A DNA stretch of 64,000 bases. Source: Combretum micranthum. Lineage: Eukaryota; Streptophyta; Magnoliopsida; Myrtales; Combretaceae. Positions 10,696 to 22,905 of the stretch are shown here, in pieces. Both the position numbers and the translations under genes were made by a program. How positions within the stretch are numbered: position 1 is the stretch's first letter; each line of letters begins with the position of its first letter. Where the stretch lies: assembly GCA_024138025.1 (NCBI GenBank), contig JAMXBD010000361.1, forward strand, positions 992,001 through 1,056,000, in the 5' to 3' direction. The notes under the pieces were generated by a model. It saw only the letters and a program-made list of their open reading frames with translations. It was not told the origin of the DNA and did not search any database.

Positions 10696-12045
10696 TGAGC
10701 ACAAAGTGGATGTTGTTCATGAATCTGATAATCATGATCTACTTAAAGAATGGACATATGCGAAAGCACATCCAAAAGATCTAATAATTGTTACCTTTAA
10801 GGAACATGAGTAATCTTGTTTTTCTATCTCAAACAAAGCTAAAAATATTGAAGAAGCCTTAAAAGATGAATTTTGGATAAGTGTAATGCAAGAAGAATTA
10901 AATTAGTTCACAAGAAATGATGTTTGAAAATTGGTTCCTAGACTTAAAAGTAGACTTGTGATTGGAACTAAATGGGTATACAGAAACAAGCATGATGAAT
11001 CTAGTATAATAACAAAAAACAAAGCTAGATTAGCTGCTAAATGTTATAATCAAGAAGAAGGAACAGATTTTGATGAGACCGTTACCCCAGTTGCTAGACT
11101 AGAATCTATAAGAATGCTTTTGATATTTACTGCATTTAAGAAATTTTCTCTTTTTCAAACGGATATCAAAAGTGCATGTTTTATAAAATAAAAATTCTAT
11201 GTAGAGCAACCACCGGGTTTTGAGAATAATGAATTCCCTATTCATGTTTTTAAATTAAACAAACCTCTTTATAGTTCAAAGCAAGCTCCTAGAGCTTGGC
11301 ATGAAAGGTTCAATAATTTCCTTTTAAACAATAGGTTTTTAGAGAAAATTTGATATAACTCTGCTTATAAAAAATCATAAGTCAGAAACATTGATTGTGA
11401 AGATCTATTTAGATGACATTGTATTTAGAGCTATTAACATGGGTCTTATAAATGAATTTGTGGAATCCATGAAGAATGAGTTTAAAATGAGCATGATGGG
11501 AGAACTCAATTATTTTCTTGGTTTTCAAATCAAGTAATTTGAAAATGGAACATTTATTGATCAATCAAAATATACAAGATCTGTTGAAAAGATTTAAAAT
11601 GGATAATTACAAAACGAGACCCACACTATGAGTACAAGTATAAAACTTGATAAAGATGAATATGGGGAAAATGTGTGTGATAACCTCTGCAGATGCATGT
11701 AGGCAGTTTGTTATATTTAATAGCTTCTAGACCTAATATCATGTTCTCAGTGCTTGTATCTGCTCAATTTCAATCTTGCCCAAATAAATCACATTTGAGT
11801 GCAATAAAACGCATATTTAAGTATCTAGCAGGCACAATTGAAATTGGCTTGTGGTATCCAATTTTTACCTCTTTTGATTTAATTGGATACTTGAATGCTG
11901 ATTTTGCTGGATGCAAAGTATATCAGAAAAGCATAAGCAGCATATGCCATTTTCTTAGAAATTCCCTAATATCTTGGCACTCAAAGAAACAAAACTTAGA
12001 TGTATTTTCAACAGCCAAAGTTAAGTATATAACTGTCAGCTCCTT
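10696..12045 (+). pseudogene. Copia reverse transcriptase and RNase H relic
   Basis: This continues the copia polyprotein after the gypsy insertion. The reverse transcriptase N-terminal part (KNIEEALKDEFW, KLVPRLKSRLVIGTKWVYRNK, then ARLAAKCYNQEEGTDFDET and ARLESIRMLL) is at 10840-11130. VEQPPGFE and LYSSKQAPRAWHERF follow. The catalytic YxDD appears as YLDD near 11410. RNase H spans about 11690-12045 (LYLIASRPNIMFSV, AIKRIFKYLAGT, ADFAGCKV, SLISWHSKKQN). Similarity stops near VKYITVSS at about 12040. Many stops and frameshifts are present, so it is inactive. Confidence 0.8.
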
Positions 12046-12365
12046 GAAATTCATGACATGCCCCATGCAATCATATGTATTATCATCAAAGTCATCAACA
12101 TCTAAAAAAGAAAAATGAGCCAAAGCCTAGTATGATATCAACATAAGCACACACAAAAGGGGCACACATACCTGTTCTAAATGCAATACAACTTTCAAAA
12201 GTTTATATATTTAGATTAAAGTGTAGCAAAACAATAGTGGAGTACTAATACTCTGGTAACAAGCTAGGAACCTGGGGGTCCTGAGTAACAGCAATGCATA
12301 GGAGTTTGATATAGGTAGCTCGAAAACCTATATCTCCTACCTCTATAAGTAATTTCCTTATCTAT
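12046..12365. other. Unassigned stretch between copia relic and solo LTR
   Basis: Similarity to copia RNase H ends near 12040 and the solo LTR starts at 12366. The intervening 320 bp is not recognised. It carries no copia 3' LTR, so the copia right end was lost before or during later rearrangement. Confidence 0.45.
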
Positions 12366-15300
12366 TGCCATGCCCGAGGGTACCCTAATAGAAGTAGACA
12401 AGTCACACCTGAATACTATCACTAGATTACCTTTCGGAGAGTGACATGTTTTCCAAAAAACAGGATCTTTTAGTTGCTTCGATAAGAAATGATAAATACA
12501 TGTAAGAAATAAATTAGTAAATAACTGCTATCATAATCATAAAGTATCATAGATTATTACAAACCATGTAATCTTCTTGTAAATTCTCTACATACATAAC
12601 TGATAAGATAACACTAGCTAATCTATTCTAGGAAAATATAACCATTAATCCCAAGTAGAATCATAGGCTTCCAGCTTTTAAGCCCTTACCGGAACCATGT
12701 TTCTGGAAGTAACGAACTAGAGTCGAAGCGTAAACCTGAAAAGACTATTGGAGTATGAGTGAAACCACGGCTCAGTGAATAACCAGACATATTACACATC
12801 AAACAAGTTATTAACAAATCGTATGTAATGCAATCACTCAAACATATGCTCAAATACAAGCTTGGATGATCTAGAATCCAAATAGGAAAAAGATTTACGC
12901 CCTTTTTTTAGGGTTGAAGAACATTTACTTTATGACCCACCTGCCCAGGAGAGCCTAAGTTTACAGGAAAATCAACGATTTCTCATCTTAGGGTTATCAC
13001 TTTAAATTTAATAACAATTTTAACTTACCATTTCCTATATCCATCCTTAGAAACTCCCTAAGTATTAATCATTTCAAAGTGATACTACAGACGGTGTTTT
13101 CATTGCCACTTAGTTCCCGTAGAACCATTAAAACAAAGAAAACCTTGGAAGAACTAACACTTTAGAAAAACCAAGCATTAACAGAGAACCAAAATATTAA
13201 AACGTAGCAGGTTGTCACCCATTTGTATATGCAGTAATGCAGTATGTGCAATGCATGACTAGGTTATTTTAATAAATCAATAGTTCTTATTCAATTTCAT
13301 GGTGATCATACATTACACACAATCATCATTATACTACTTCACGTCATCATACCATTGTATTATCACTTTTGTAATGGTAGATTAGCAATCATAAAATCAG
13401 ATCACAACACATTTCCATCAAAATATTCATATTATTATTATCTTTGCATTACATATTCAACTAATTACAAGCACAAACAGTATAATATGATTGAATTACT
13501 CACCTGCTCATGGTGACTTAAATTGTAGAAATTTGCCGGAAGGTCCTCTATGGTATCAAAGTCACCTATTGAGATTAATAAAATATTCATCAATATAATA
13601 TAGATTATATAACTAAACTCCTATATGTGTCTAGTGTCCTAAATTGATATTTATCAAGTTTTTTGTAGTTATTAACACTATTTTTACGTTATTCTATACA
13701 TGACTCATTATAGTAAATCATATTCGTTTATTATTGCTTGGTGTCGTCGTGTTTCTCCTAATCTGTTTCACATAATTATTTTGTCATTTTTAGAAGTCAC
13801 ATTATTCGTAAATTTAACTTATTTCAATTTCCATTCTTACCTATTTATCTACATAGAACAAATATTTGATGATTATAGTTTATTAACACTTAATATTTCC
13901 CTAAAATTCTAGGGTTTTAGAAGCTATCAAGTATTAAATACTATTATTCTAAATATTTAGATTTATTTTTATATTTAGTAAATTCTATGTTAACATGTAT
14001 ATATATAATATGATTATAATTATTATATAAATACCTGTTCGTGAAATACAAATTTTACATAAGAAAAACAGGTTTGTACGTGGCTCTTACGCCGCCGGTG
14101 TTGAAACCTAGATGTTGGCATTCTTATTTTTACATTTTATTTTCGTATTGTTTTGCGCTGGCTTGTAAGCCGCCGCTTTCCTTCGTACACTGGACTATAC
14201 GCTGCTGGCATATAATCCCAGTTAGCCGGCATTCGTTCATTTTACGTAATAATAAGTTTTTTGTAGCTTCTGTTCCAGTGTAAGCCGTCTCTACACCGCT
14301 GGCTTATCCTTATAAGCCGCCGGCATTCAACATTTACACTACCGGCTTAGGGACAATGTTGTCACTGTTCATCATCTTCTCCGATGAAAAAACTCATATT
14401 TCTTGAATTTTCTACATCATAAACATTCTCAAACCATTCCTAAGTGTTTCTATGGCATGTAATCTATACATACATCAACTCATAACGTATCTACAAGTAT
14501 ATAATCTTAAATTTTCGAATTTAGAAAAGGTACAACTAGGGTTTTCAAGTTACCTTGCTTAAGCTTGTTTGGTGGAATTTGAAGCTTGTTCTTGGGTTGG
14601 TAATGATCCTATGATCATTAGAAGTTAGTTTCAACCCTTGTTTTTACTAAATAACAAGTCGAATTACAACAACTTACCATGTTCCCAGATTATGCGTTTT
14701 TCGTGTTGTATTTCTCTTTGATTCGAATTGGATTATTTTGGACGAGTGGGTTTCTATTCTTTGGTCGATTTTTTTGTTATTTGGATGGTTGTTTAATCTA
14801 GAGACTTTGGAGTGTGGTGTTTGTTTGTATATCCATTAAAAGCTTTAAACACTTACATACATAGAAGGAATGAAGACTTTTTTTCGACCATTTGCATTCG
14901 ATTTCCCCACAATTTTTTCAATATTTTATATGTTGTTTTACTGTCATTAATGTGCATGTTGAGTTGGCAACATCTGATTTGGGTTTAAGTTGATTTTATT
15001 GACTTTTGTGCATTATTTGGACAAGTTTAAGCAAATTTGGATTCTCTTCTTCCAATGAAATCCATGCCCTTCATTTATGCAAGTTGCAACCGGAAAATGA
15101 AACAAATTATTATATAATATTATTAGTTAGTTAATTATCTTAGTTTTAGGATAGTTTAATAAGTTAAAAGGGTACGAATTAGCTAATATTTGAGAGTTTT
15201 TGTATAAAAATATTTTTATAGGATTCTACAAAATGTTTAGTTTATCAAACAATACAACTTTGAGTTTTCAATTTACACGATTAATTATTTTTAAATTTTA

Positions 15301-16002
15301 TCTCCTGCGATTAAGATTTTATAAGCTCATTAGATCAATTTTGTTTTAGACTCCAATAGCTTAAGAGAACCCTAATTAGAACAATGGTGTGATTCAATTA
15401 TTTATTTGAAGTCTAGATCTTTAGTTATACGTATGTTTATGTTTTTATTGTGTATTTATAATCTTAACAGTTTATTTTTAGGTTATCGTTTCCTATCTAT
15501 AAGCGTAGTTGGTTAACTACTCGATATCGCTTTTGATATATAAGCTAAATTATCTATATATCTTTGGTTTTTGATACCTACCAAGAAATATTATTAATAT
15601 TGTTTAATACTATCTAGGAATCTTGAATTTAGGGTTTAAATCCATGTATAAGCTCATTACTACTCATTGTTTTAATCTCAAGTCATTGTTGAGTTCAATA
15701 GTAGTCATTTAACCTCTATATTTATATTTTTCTATTTAATCTATTTGTATGATAATTTTCGAGGTTTGAAAATTTGGGTTTCCTTTAATCATATATTGAA
15801 TTATCAATTCAAGATACGAAATCTCGTTTTTGGTATCAATTAAGATCAAATAAGTTCTTTATTTGGTTTTCGATCCTAATCTAGCCAAATTCAAGTCATT
15901 GATCTATTCTTAGTTTTTATTGGATTCTAAGTTTACTAACTATTTCATACATTCTATTTTAGAGTCGTGTACTAATGTGAAAAAAAAATTTCGGGGTTTA
16001 CA
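12366..16002 (-). mobile_element. Long solo LTR (3.64 kb), TSD TCTAT
   Basis: It starts TGCCATGCCCGAGGGTACCC and ends TTCGGGGTTTACA. Both ends match the long LTR at 59564-63127 (TGTCATGCCCTGGAGGGTACC and CTTTGGGGTTTACA). TCTAT flanks it exactly on both sides (12361-12365 and 16003-16007), proving a single insertion. Internal similarity to the family includes GGCTCAGTGAATAAC near 12770. No gag or pol lies inside, so this is a solo LTR left after LTR-LTR recombination. It includes GC-rich motifs with two exact GCC boxes near 14168 and 14315. Orientation is set by comparison with the + copy at 16566. Confidence 0.8.
14091..14345. promoter_or_regulatory. Cluster of GCCGCCGG motifs with two GCC boxes
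   Basis: Within very AT-rich LTR sequence, GCCGCCGGTG (14091), AAGCCGCCGC (14167) and AAGCCGCCGGCATTC (14314) recur with diverged copies between them. AGCCGCC at 14168-14174 and 14315-14321 is the GCC box known to be bound by ethylene-response-factor proteins. Whether it acts in this LTR is inference. Confidence 0.45.
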
Positions 16003-16565
16003 TCTATAGGTCATAACCATTACGTATCTCTATCCATATTAGTCCATTTTGATTAAGCGAAGTACATATATTAAATAGCTTAATACAAATTCTCTCCAAT
16101 ATGAATAGACGTAATCATGCTACAGTTCCCTCTATCAATTACCCACCAAGCCACCCATGATGGCTTAAGTACCTAACTATCATGCTAGCATCGCCTACTA
16201 AGGTTACCACCTCTCAGACCAGGTCTCAAAAACGATCACGAACAACAACATAGAAGTCACTATGTACCTAATACAAAATATGTACTCTGAACAATCAAAA
16301 GATAGACTAAAAGATAAAGTAGAAGATAAATCCTAACAAATATCTGCTCAAGAGATTAATTCATATAAGCATTTAAATCAATTTTTAACTTATATCAATC
16401 TCTTATTAAATACTCATTTTTTCTCTAGTAAATATGCATTTCAAACAACATACTTCTCTTATTATTAATGGTCTATCATACTATAATTATATTATATCTA
16501 AACCAATTTCAAGTTCATATAGTCTTATGAGAGTTCATTAGTTAAATTAATTGCTAAATATAAAT
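16003..16565. other. Spacer between two solo LTRs
   Basis: AT-rich non-coding DNA with no recognised gene. It holds the TCTAT duplicate at its left edge and the TAAAT duplicate at its right edge (16561-16565). Confidence 0.6.
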
Positions 16566-19500
16566 TGCAAACCCCCAAAAATTTTGGGATTGGTTTAACT
16601 TAATCCTAATTGGAAAGTCAATCGAAAACCCTAAAGTCAACAAAACCCTAGTTTGACGAAGTGGTTTAAGTCCGACAATCCCGTATAAGCAACCGAGAAA
16701 GTAAGTAAGAGATTAGTATGTAAAATAGTTCGTAATTACATAAGGAAGCTTAAAAAGATCATATTAGTAAACGCAATCGTTTTGAACCCGAACGGATACA
16801 GTTCTTAAAAACGTATCCCGGGGCTCCTAAATAGTAAAAATATTCCGATATATCGTTAGACTCATAAAAATGTAAGGTTTCAAAAATATCAGTTTTATAA
16901 TTTTTCGGTAAGTAAAAAAACAGATATCGCAATTATACACGTATTTTCTTACTATCGGTACTTTATTAGTCATATCTACTTTACATTACACTATTCATTA
17001 CTATTCTACACTATTCTTTTATCTCTATTTTTCTAACACCTACTCTTACAACACCATAACCTATTATCTTTACTTTTTGCCTTTCATAATTTTATTTTAC
17101 ATCTACCTTACTTATTACTTCATTTAATCAACAAAAATACAAAATAAAATCTCTCTCTCTCCCCTTCTCTTCATGTGGTCAGCGCATCACCCTCTCTCTC
17201 CCTCAATTTTGTTTCATTTTCTCTTTATTTAAATTACACAAAAATTTACTCCTCATTTCCTATAAATACCCTCCTCTTCATTTACTTCTTTCATACAATT
17301 ACTACTCACAAATTTACTACCAAATCTCTCTCAAATTTTCCTCTCAACACTCTCTCCAAATACTCTTTCAAAATAATCTCAAACTACCTTCTACATACAC
17401 AAAAACCATTACCACATAATACTTCAAAAACCCTATTTAGGTAAACTTTTCTTTATAAGTTCTTTCTTCTCATGTCATGCAACTTTACATGACCATGGTG
17501 TGAGTTTCCAAAAACTAAATGTTATGGAAGGTATACTATGTTCATGTATTGTTATTGTTCATGAATATCTATTTATGTTTATGTTGTTATTTTACATTGT
17601 TCATATTATTGTTATTATTATATAGCTAAGTATTATTATATATCTACACACACACACACATATATATATATATTCTTTAAAGTATATAAGCTCACTTGTA
17701 ATTTATTTATTTCATGCAAAGTAGTTTATTTATTTCTTACATTGCAATTTATTTATTTCTTGTTATTTTAAGACTAGTCTCTAGTCTTAGATTTGCCCTC
17801 ATCAAGTCAAAACAATTTTTTCTTTATTTTATTTCTTTCTTTGGGACTAGTCTATTTCTTAGTCCTAGGAGCCTTGAAAAAGCTAAGACTCAAATACTTG
17901 ACTTTATTTATTAGTTATGGTATTTTTGCTTGTTATTATTTCTCATAATCATGCCCATTAAGATTGTTGTCCAAATCTTTAAAACTTCAATAATACTTGA
18001 TAAAAAGAGATTTTATCACCTAAGAATGCTTTTATATGAAATATAAATTCTATGGTTTAATAAAAGTAAAGTTATTCTTTTCCAAGTTTTAAGAACTCAC
18101 TACAATTTTAAAAATTTTCTTGAAAGAGCATTTTGAATCATTCTTATATTACTTTTTTTCTTAAAAGAAGATGACTTTGGTACTAAAATATTTTCACAAA
18201 AATAAATATAAGGAAACCCCTTAAAATGAAAATGAGAATTTTCAAAACAAGATTTTTCAAATAAATAGTCAAAGAAAACAAATAGAAAAAGCAGCACTAA
18301 TATTGAGAATTTAAAAAAGAAGAAATTTATTTTATCAATAAGTCATTTAGGAAAAATAGTAATATAAGTATAAAGTGATTCTTTGAAAACAAAGGAAATC
18401 AAAATATTCATTTTAAATGATTTGCAAAATGGATTTCTTGTAAACTATAGTTTTCTAAACTCTTAATTACATTGTTTTACCCAAGAAACATGGTTGGACA
18501 ACAAACACTTGAGTATGGATAAAATATGAGCTAAGTATCTATGAAAAAAGAATTTTTCAACTATATAGATAACTAAGTATTTGTCAAAAATTTTGAATGA
18601 TTTAATGTTTGAAACAAATTGCTTTTGGGTTAAGGAAAATTCGCGGTGAATCTGATCACCACTGTTTTGGAGCCTAAATAATCTAGTTTATAAAAATATT
18701 TTAGAAATGGATAGATTTTTCGAGTAGGTAGAAATCGTATATTATATGCGCGATTCCAAGTTAAAATAACCAAGTTATAACCATTTTAAATTAGAGTTTT
18801 CCTTTATAGAACTTTGATGTTCTTATGATATTGTTTTGTCAAAATTCAAGAAATCATCAAGAAATACTCATTTTGGGTATTTTCCTTGACTAGGTGATTC
18901 CGAGGAAGGATACCTATACCCCGAGGATTATTTCGACTAAGTGGATTGTGTGAACGACTCATCCGTTTAGAGAAGTGTCGACATGGCATCGTGAGTTTAC
19001 TTCCTTAAAGTACTTTACTTGATTGTGCTTGTAGTTTAGTCGCATTAGAATTAAGAAAGGACAAATTGATATGTATGCGAAAAAATTTGTTGAAAGGATC
19101 TTAAGAATATCAAGGCCGAAATTGATTAAATATTTTTTTTAGTATAGCATTTGATTTGTATGAAATTCTATGATCACCTTAAATTTGATAATAATGATGC
19201 TATGATATCATAAATAAATTGATTCATGCATACCACGAAGTGAGTCACATTGCATTGGGTTATTATCATTGAGTGAGAAGGATGGTAACTCAGTTCGAAA
19301 GCAACACTTAGCGGTTATGATCAAAAGCGATTGCTTGGCAACATGGAAATTAAATGCTTGGCGGAAGTCCGGAAGCATGGCTTAAATCAAGTAGACTTAA
19401 TATACTTGGCGTATTGATCGAACGCATAATTTTTTTTAACTGAAACTGCTTATTTTGAGGTTACGTATCACCAAACCCCGAATGAAGGGCGTAAATCCAT

Positions 19501-20060
19501 TCAACATATAGTTCCCGAAAAGCTATATGCCTTGTTTGCCCACGTGTATGTTGCATTTCATTTGTCTTCTTAAATAACTTGTTTGAATTTTATTACACAA
19601 GAAGTTTATTTATGAAAATGGTTCTCACTAAGCCTATTATCTTATACCCCTATAGATATCTTTTGCAGTTTACCTATTTGTGGTTGAGGCCACGTGGACC
19701 CTACAGCCAGGTATTTTCCTTTTTGGTTAAAGAATTTCTAGATGAAGTTTAGTGTTGGATAAGATATAGACTTCATAGAAATATTCTTGTAATAGATTAT
19801 AGTTATTTGTGGCTGGGGAATGCCCTTATGATTGTAAGACTATTGTTTTGAACAGAACAAATGAATATTATGAATCCTCTTTTCTTAATTTGTTATTATC
19901 TTCTTAAACTTCATAATTCCATGTATGGTCCTCTAAATTTGTGAAAGCACGTCTTACACTTAATATCGAAGCTTCTAGGAATGATTAAGGTTGTCATACT
20001 TAAGCTTTAATATTGAGTGTGGTAGACTGTTACGTTTAAGGTATCCCTTAGGGCGTGACA
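16566..20060 (+). mobile_element. Long solo LTR (3.50 kb), TSD TAAAT
   Basis: It starts TGCAAACCCCC and ends TTAGGGCGTGACA, the reverse complement of the ends of the long LTR at 59564-63127. TAAAT flanks it on both sides (16561-16565 and 20061-20065). Shared internal landmarks with that copy include the TATA segment CCTATAAATACC (17259-17270), a preceding CT-rich run (about 17150-17205), a spacer with TACTATTCTACACTATTC, and the tail GAAGCTTCTAGGAATGATTAAGG. There is no coding capacity; the frames at 17175-17444 and 17714-17914 are chance frames. The family has no recognised internal region in this window. Confidence 0.85.
17150..17270 (+). promoter_or_regulatory. Putative LTR promoter: CT-rich tract plus TATA box
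   Basis: A CTCTCTCTCTCTCC tract (about 17150-17162) is followed by TATAAATACC at 17261-17270. The same layout (inverted) with the identical 12-mer CCTATAAATACC occurs at 62405-62416 in the opposite-strand copy. Conservation between two separately inserted copies supports a core promoter. The transcription start is not determined. Confidence 0.5.
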
Positions 20061-21119
20061 TAAATTGTTGGTCTTAAAAGAACTTACTAAACTAATATTA
20101 GTTAATAGATCTATATGAACTTAATTTAGCTAAGTTGGATAAAATTAATTAATCAAATTTACTTTATATCTAACTTAGTTTACTAAACCTATTTTATAGT
20201 AATTAGGTCATTAAAATAGTATTTTAAATAACATTTCCTATATTAAATATAATAATTTTTTATTAAAAATAACTCATTTAAAATATAACTACTCTATTTA
20301 TATCATTCATAATCCATTTTTACCTCTAAATGTGCTAAGGAATCTAAACAAGTTTTCTATTATACTTATACTATCTTGTGATGCCATATATATATATATA
20401 TATATTATTAAATAAATTCATAAAATCAAAATAATTAATTATTCATCTTAAAAATTCATATGTTAATATGTAAACACATTATTTACATTTATTTCATATT
20501 TATTTGATTAGAATCATATTTCCTTAAATTCCAATATTTCATTTATTATAGAAAACTAGTGTACACATTAACTTTAATCAATCGGTTTACTATCTTGAAC
20601 ACGAGTTCTTCAGCTCAAATTTTTATGTAAACTACCCAAATCATATATTAACATTTTTAAGTTCAATTAATCTAAAATAATTAGTCAATTAGGGTTTTAA
20701 TTTCAATTGACACAAAACTGTCCAGAACAGAGCATAGGCAGCGACAACCAATCGGTTTTATCAAATTTGACCATCAAGCCGACTAGTTCTTGGCCAATTC
20801 TTTACACCATATTAAATTAAACTTCTTAAGCTTTCAAACGTTATATTTTTACCCAATAAGAAGAAGAAAAATTCACCAGTATAGGCCTATACATTCACAC
20901 CACCACTTCTGGTTGAAACACTATTTGCCCTATTTTTCCATTTTGTAATTTAATTTTTAAAAATAGTAAATATTCTTAAAAAATCACAAAAATTTCCATT
21001 TTACATACAAACATGTTAAACTACCATTTTGATAAATTTCATCTAAAAATTATATTTATTTGATATTTCAATTAAATTTCACAAAAGTATATACATGAAC
21101 CAATTCTAGCAACATATTG
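20061..21119. other. AT-rich stretch, nothing recognised
   Basis: Only AT-rich non-coding DNA with a short TA run near 20387-20405. No gene or element could be supported. Confidence 0.5.
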
Positions 21120-21850
21120 ATGAGGATCCAAAGGAGTCAGAAATTCTTTCCTTCAAGAATTAAAGTTCTTTGATCTTTTCATCAAGAAACAATAAGCTCA
21201 CAAAAGAAACAAAAGATCTTTCTTTAAAACTTACACCAAAAAGAAAGGAACTTTTTAAGGTTTTATAAATAAAATAAACTGAAAAAAAACATAAAAGATA
21301 TGAATGAGATTGTAATCCGATATGACTCACAAATCACAAAATCAAGCTAGTTTGTAATAAGAAACATAATTCGATAGGTGCCATGAATTAAAAAACTATC
21401 ACTATGATAACAGAATCTATGATTATATCAACAAGAATTGATAAAGAAACTGAAATCTCTCAATATTTATCAACCATTGCAAAAAGTTGTAATACAAGAG
21501 AAAACTCCCTCTCAAAAGAAATATTCACTTAAAATATTTGTTAAATCTCTAATCTGATAAAAAAAAACCCATAAGAACAAGAACCGATATATATATATAT
21601 AATATATTAAAACATAAGAAAATGAAAAGAAAAAAATAAAATAGCATTGACGCTCAAAGAAGGCTGGTAGTCTTTATTCTATGTTGGTGGCCTATATCAG
21701 GAAGGATGACGGCCTTAAAGGCGCTTTACAAATTTCAATTCTAGATGTGCTGAAGGCTAGCTGAAAGTTAACAGCTTATTTCCCCTACACCGACAGCTTA
21801 AATTCGAAGGTTGGCGGCCTATGTCGCTGGTGTATAGTCTGCTATTTCCC
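21120..21850 (-). mobile_element. LTR-like fragment with GCC/GGC motifs
   Basis: Read on the minus strand, GC-rich motifs (AGGCCGCCAACC-type, about 21800; GGCCGTCATCC, about 21710) precede an AT-rich leader. The leader ends CTTTGGATCCTCATCA, like the GGATCACATCA end of the nested gypsy LTR. A degenerate primer-like site may follow. The layout copies that LTR, but similarity is patchy, the left end is unknown and no target duplication was found. Confidence 0.35.
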
Positions 21851-21949
21851 ATTTTCAATTCTTCGCATCGGCTTTGAATTTGTTCTTTTGTTCCTTGATT
21901 TTCCATATTGTCCTTGAAGCTTCTACACTCTTTGGGTAAGCATGATTTG

Positions 21950-22905
21950 GTTAATCAGTTCGTGACCCTACTTTTTGAACCGAATCAAAATAATCAGTTT
22001 TTTAATATCTCAAACCTAAATCAATCCATTATTAATGGTTATCCACCTTAACAGCTAACCATTTTTTTTTTTTTGGTTAATGTTTTTGGTTTTTGGTCTT
22101 TAACCCATTTAACATAATGGTTAACTAAAAATTACAGTTAGATATATCTTCAATTGGTCCATAAAAAAAAGTTAAATCATTTTTGTTTCATGATTACATT
22201 CAAAAATTGAAATTAATAAGTTAAATATCATAATTACATTAAAAAATTACAAATCAATAAGTTAAATAACTACAAAACCAACAATAAATTAGGAATATAA
22301 CTCGAATAAAAGATTACACAAATTAAAACTTTATAGTCTTCTTCTTTTTCAAATTACAACACAACAAAAACATAGTAATTAAAACATAAATGTTTGAATT
22401 AGCACATGTCCTAAACACAATATAATTGTTTGAAGTAATCCTGCTAAAGGGTGTGATAAAACTAGTGAAGGATCCATCTCCATCTTTTTTATTCTAGATA
22501 CCCTCATTACCAAGGTACAATGACATGATTGATGATAATAGGGTATGCAGTTTTGCAATTGAGCACTAACTCTTTAAACCATTTCAAACAAATATTGACA
22601 TTTGTTTCCAGACTAGATGGGGAAGACTAAAGAGAGAGAAAAGTGATGGAAGTTAGAGTTTAGATTTTCAACTTTATCTATTTATAATTTAAAAAAATTA
22701 ATTAATTATATATATATACACTTATAAATATTAGATTAATGAATCGTTGGTTTCTCATGGTTATAAAATGAAACTATAATCGGAAAAAGAAAACCCCTGA
22801 TCTTAAACTGAAATTGATGGAATGATTAACAATATTTTTTTAATTAGTTTCTAGTTTTAGTTCGATTTTTCGTTTTTATTGGTTTTTTTACCCATCCCTA
22901 CTCAA
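21950..22905. mobile_element. Possible non-autonomous hAT-like element
   Basis: The right end reads TTCGATTTTTCG ... GGTTTTTTTACCCATCCCTA, the style of terminal sequence seen in plant hAT mini-elements (short G/T-rich repeats ending in a CCCTA-type motif). The left end (GACCCTACTTTTTGAACCG) is only loosely comparable. There is no transposase frame and no 8-bp target duplication that I can see. Confidence 0.25.

Larger units (their letters stand above)
3115..12045 (+). mobile_element. Ty1/copia retrotransposon relic, split by a nested gypsy element
   Basis: A 5' LTR (3115-4228) is followed by a primer site, gag, protease, integrase, reverse transcriptase and RNase H in the order that defines Ty1/copia. 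Pol is interrupted between integrase and reverse transcriptase by the Ty3/gypsy element 7404-10695. All frames contain stops and shifts, so the element is dead. No 3' LTR follows RNase H, so the right end was lost or replaced. A solo LTR of the same family is at 39540-40602. The polyprotein style (YRVFNKRTL after the integrase, two CCHC knuckles) resembles the SIRE/Tork side of plant copia elements, but that sub-assignment is tentative. Confidence 0.85.

Noticed and set aside
12054..12063. TGACATGCCC at 12054 as the left end of the solo LTR
   Set aside because: The start at 12366 matches the family end more fully (TGCCATGCCCGAGGGTACCC) and gives a perfect TCTAT duplication; 12054 gives none.
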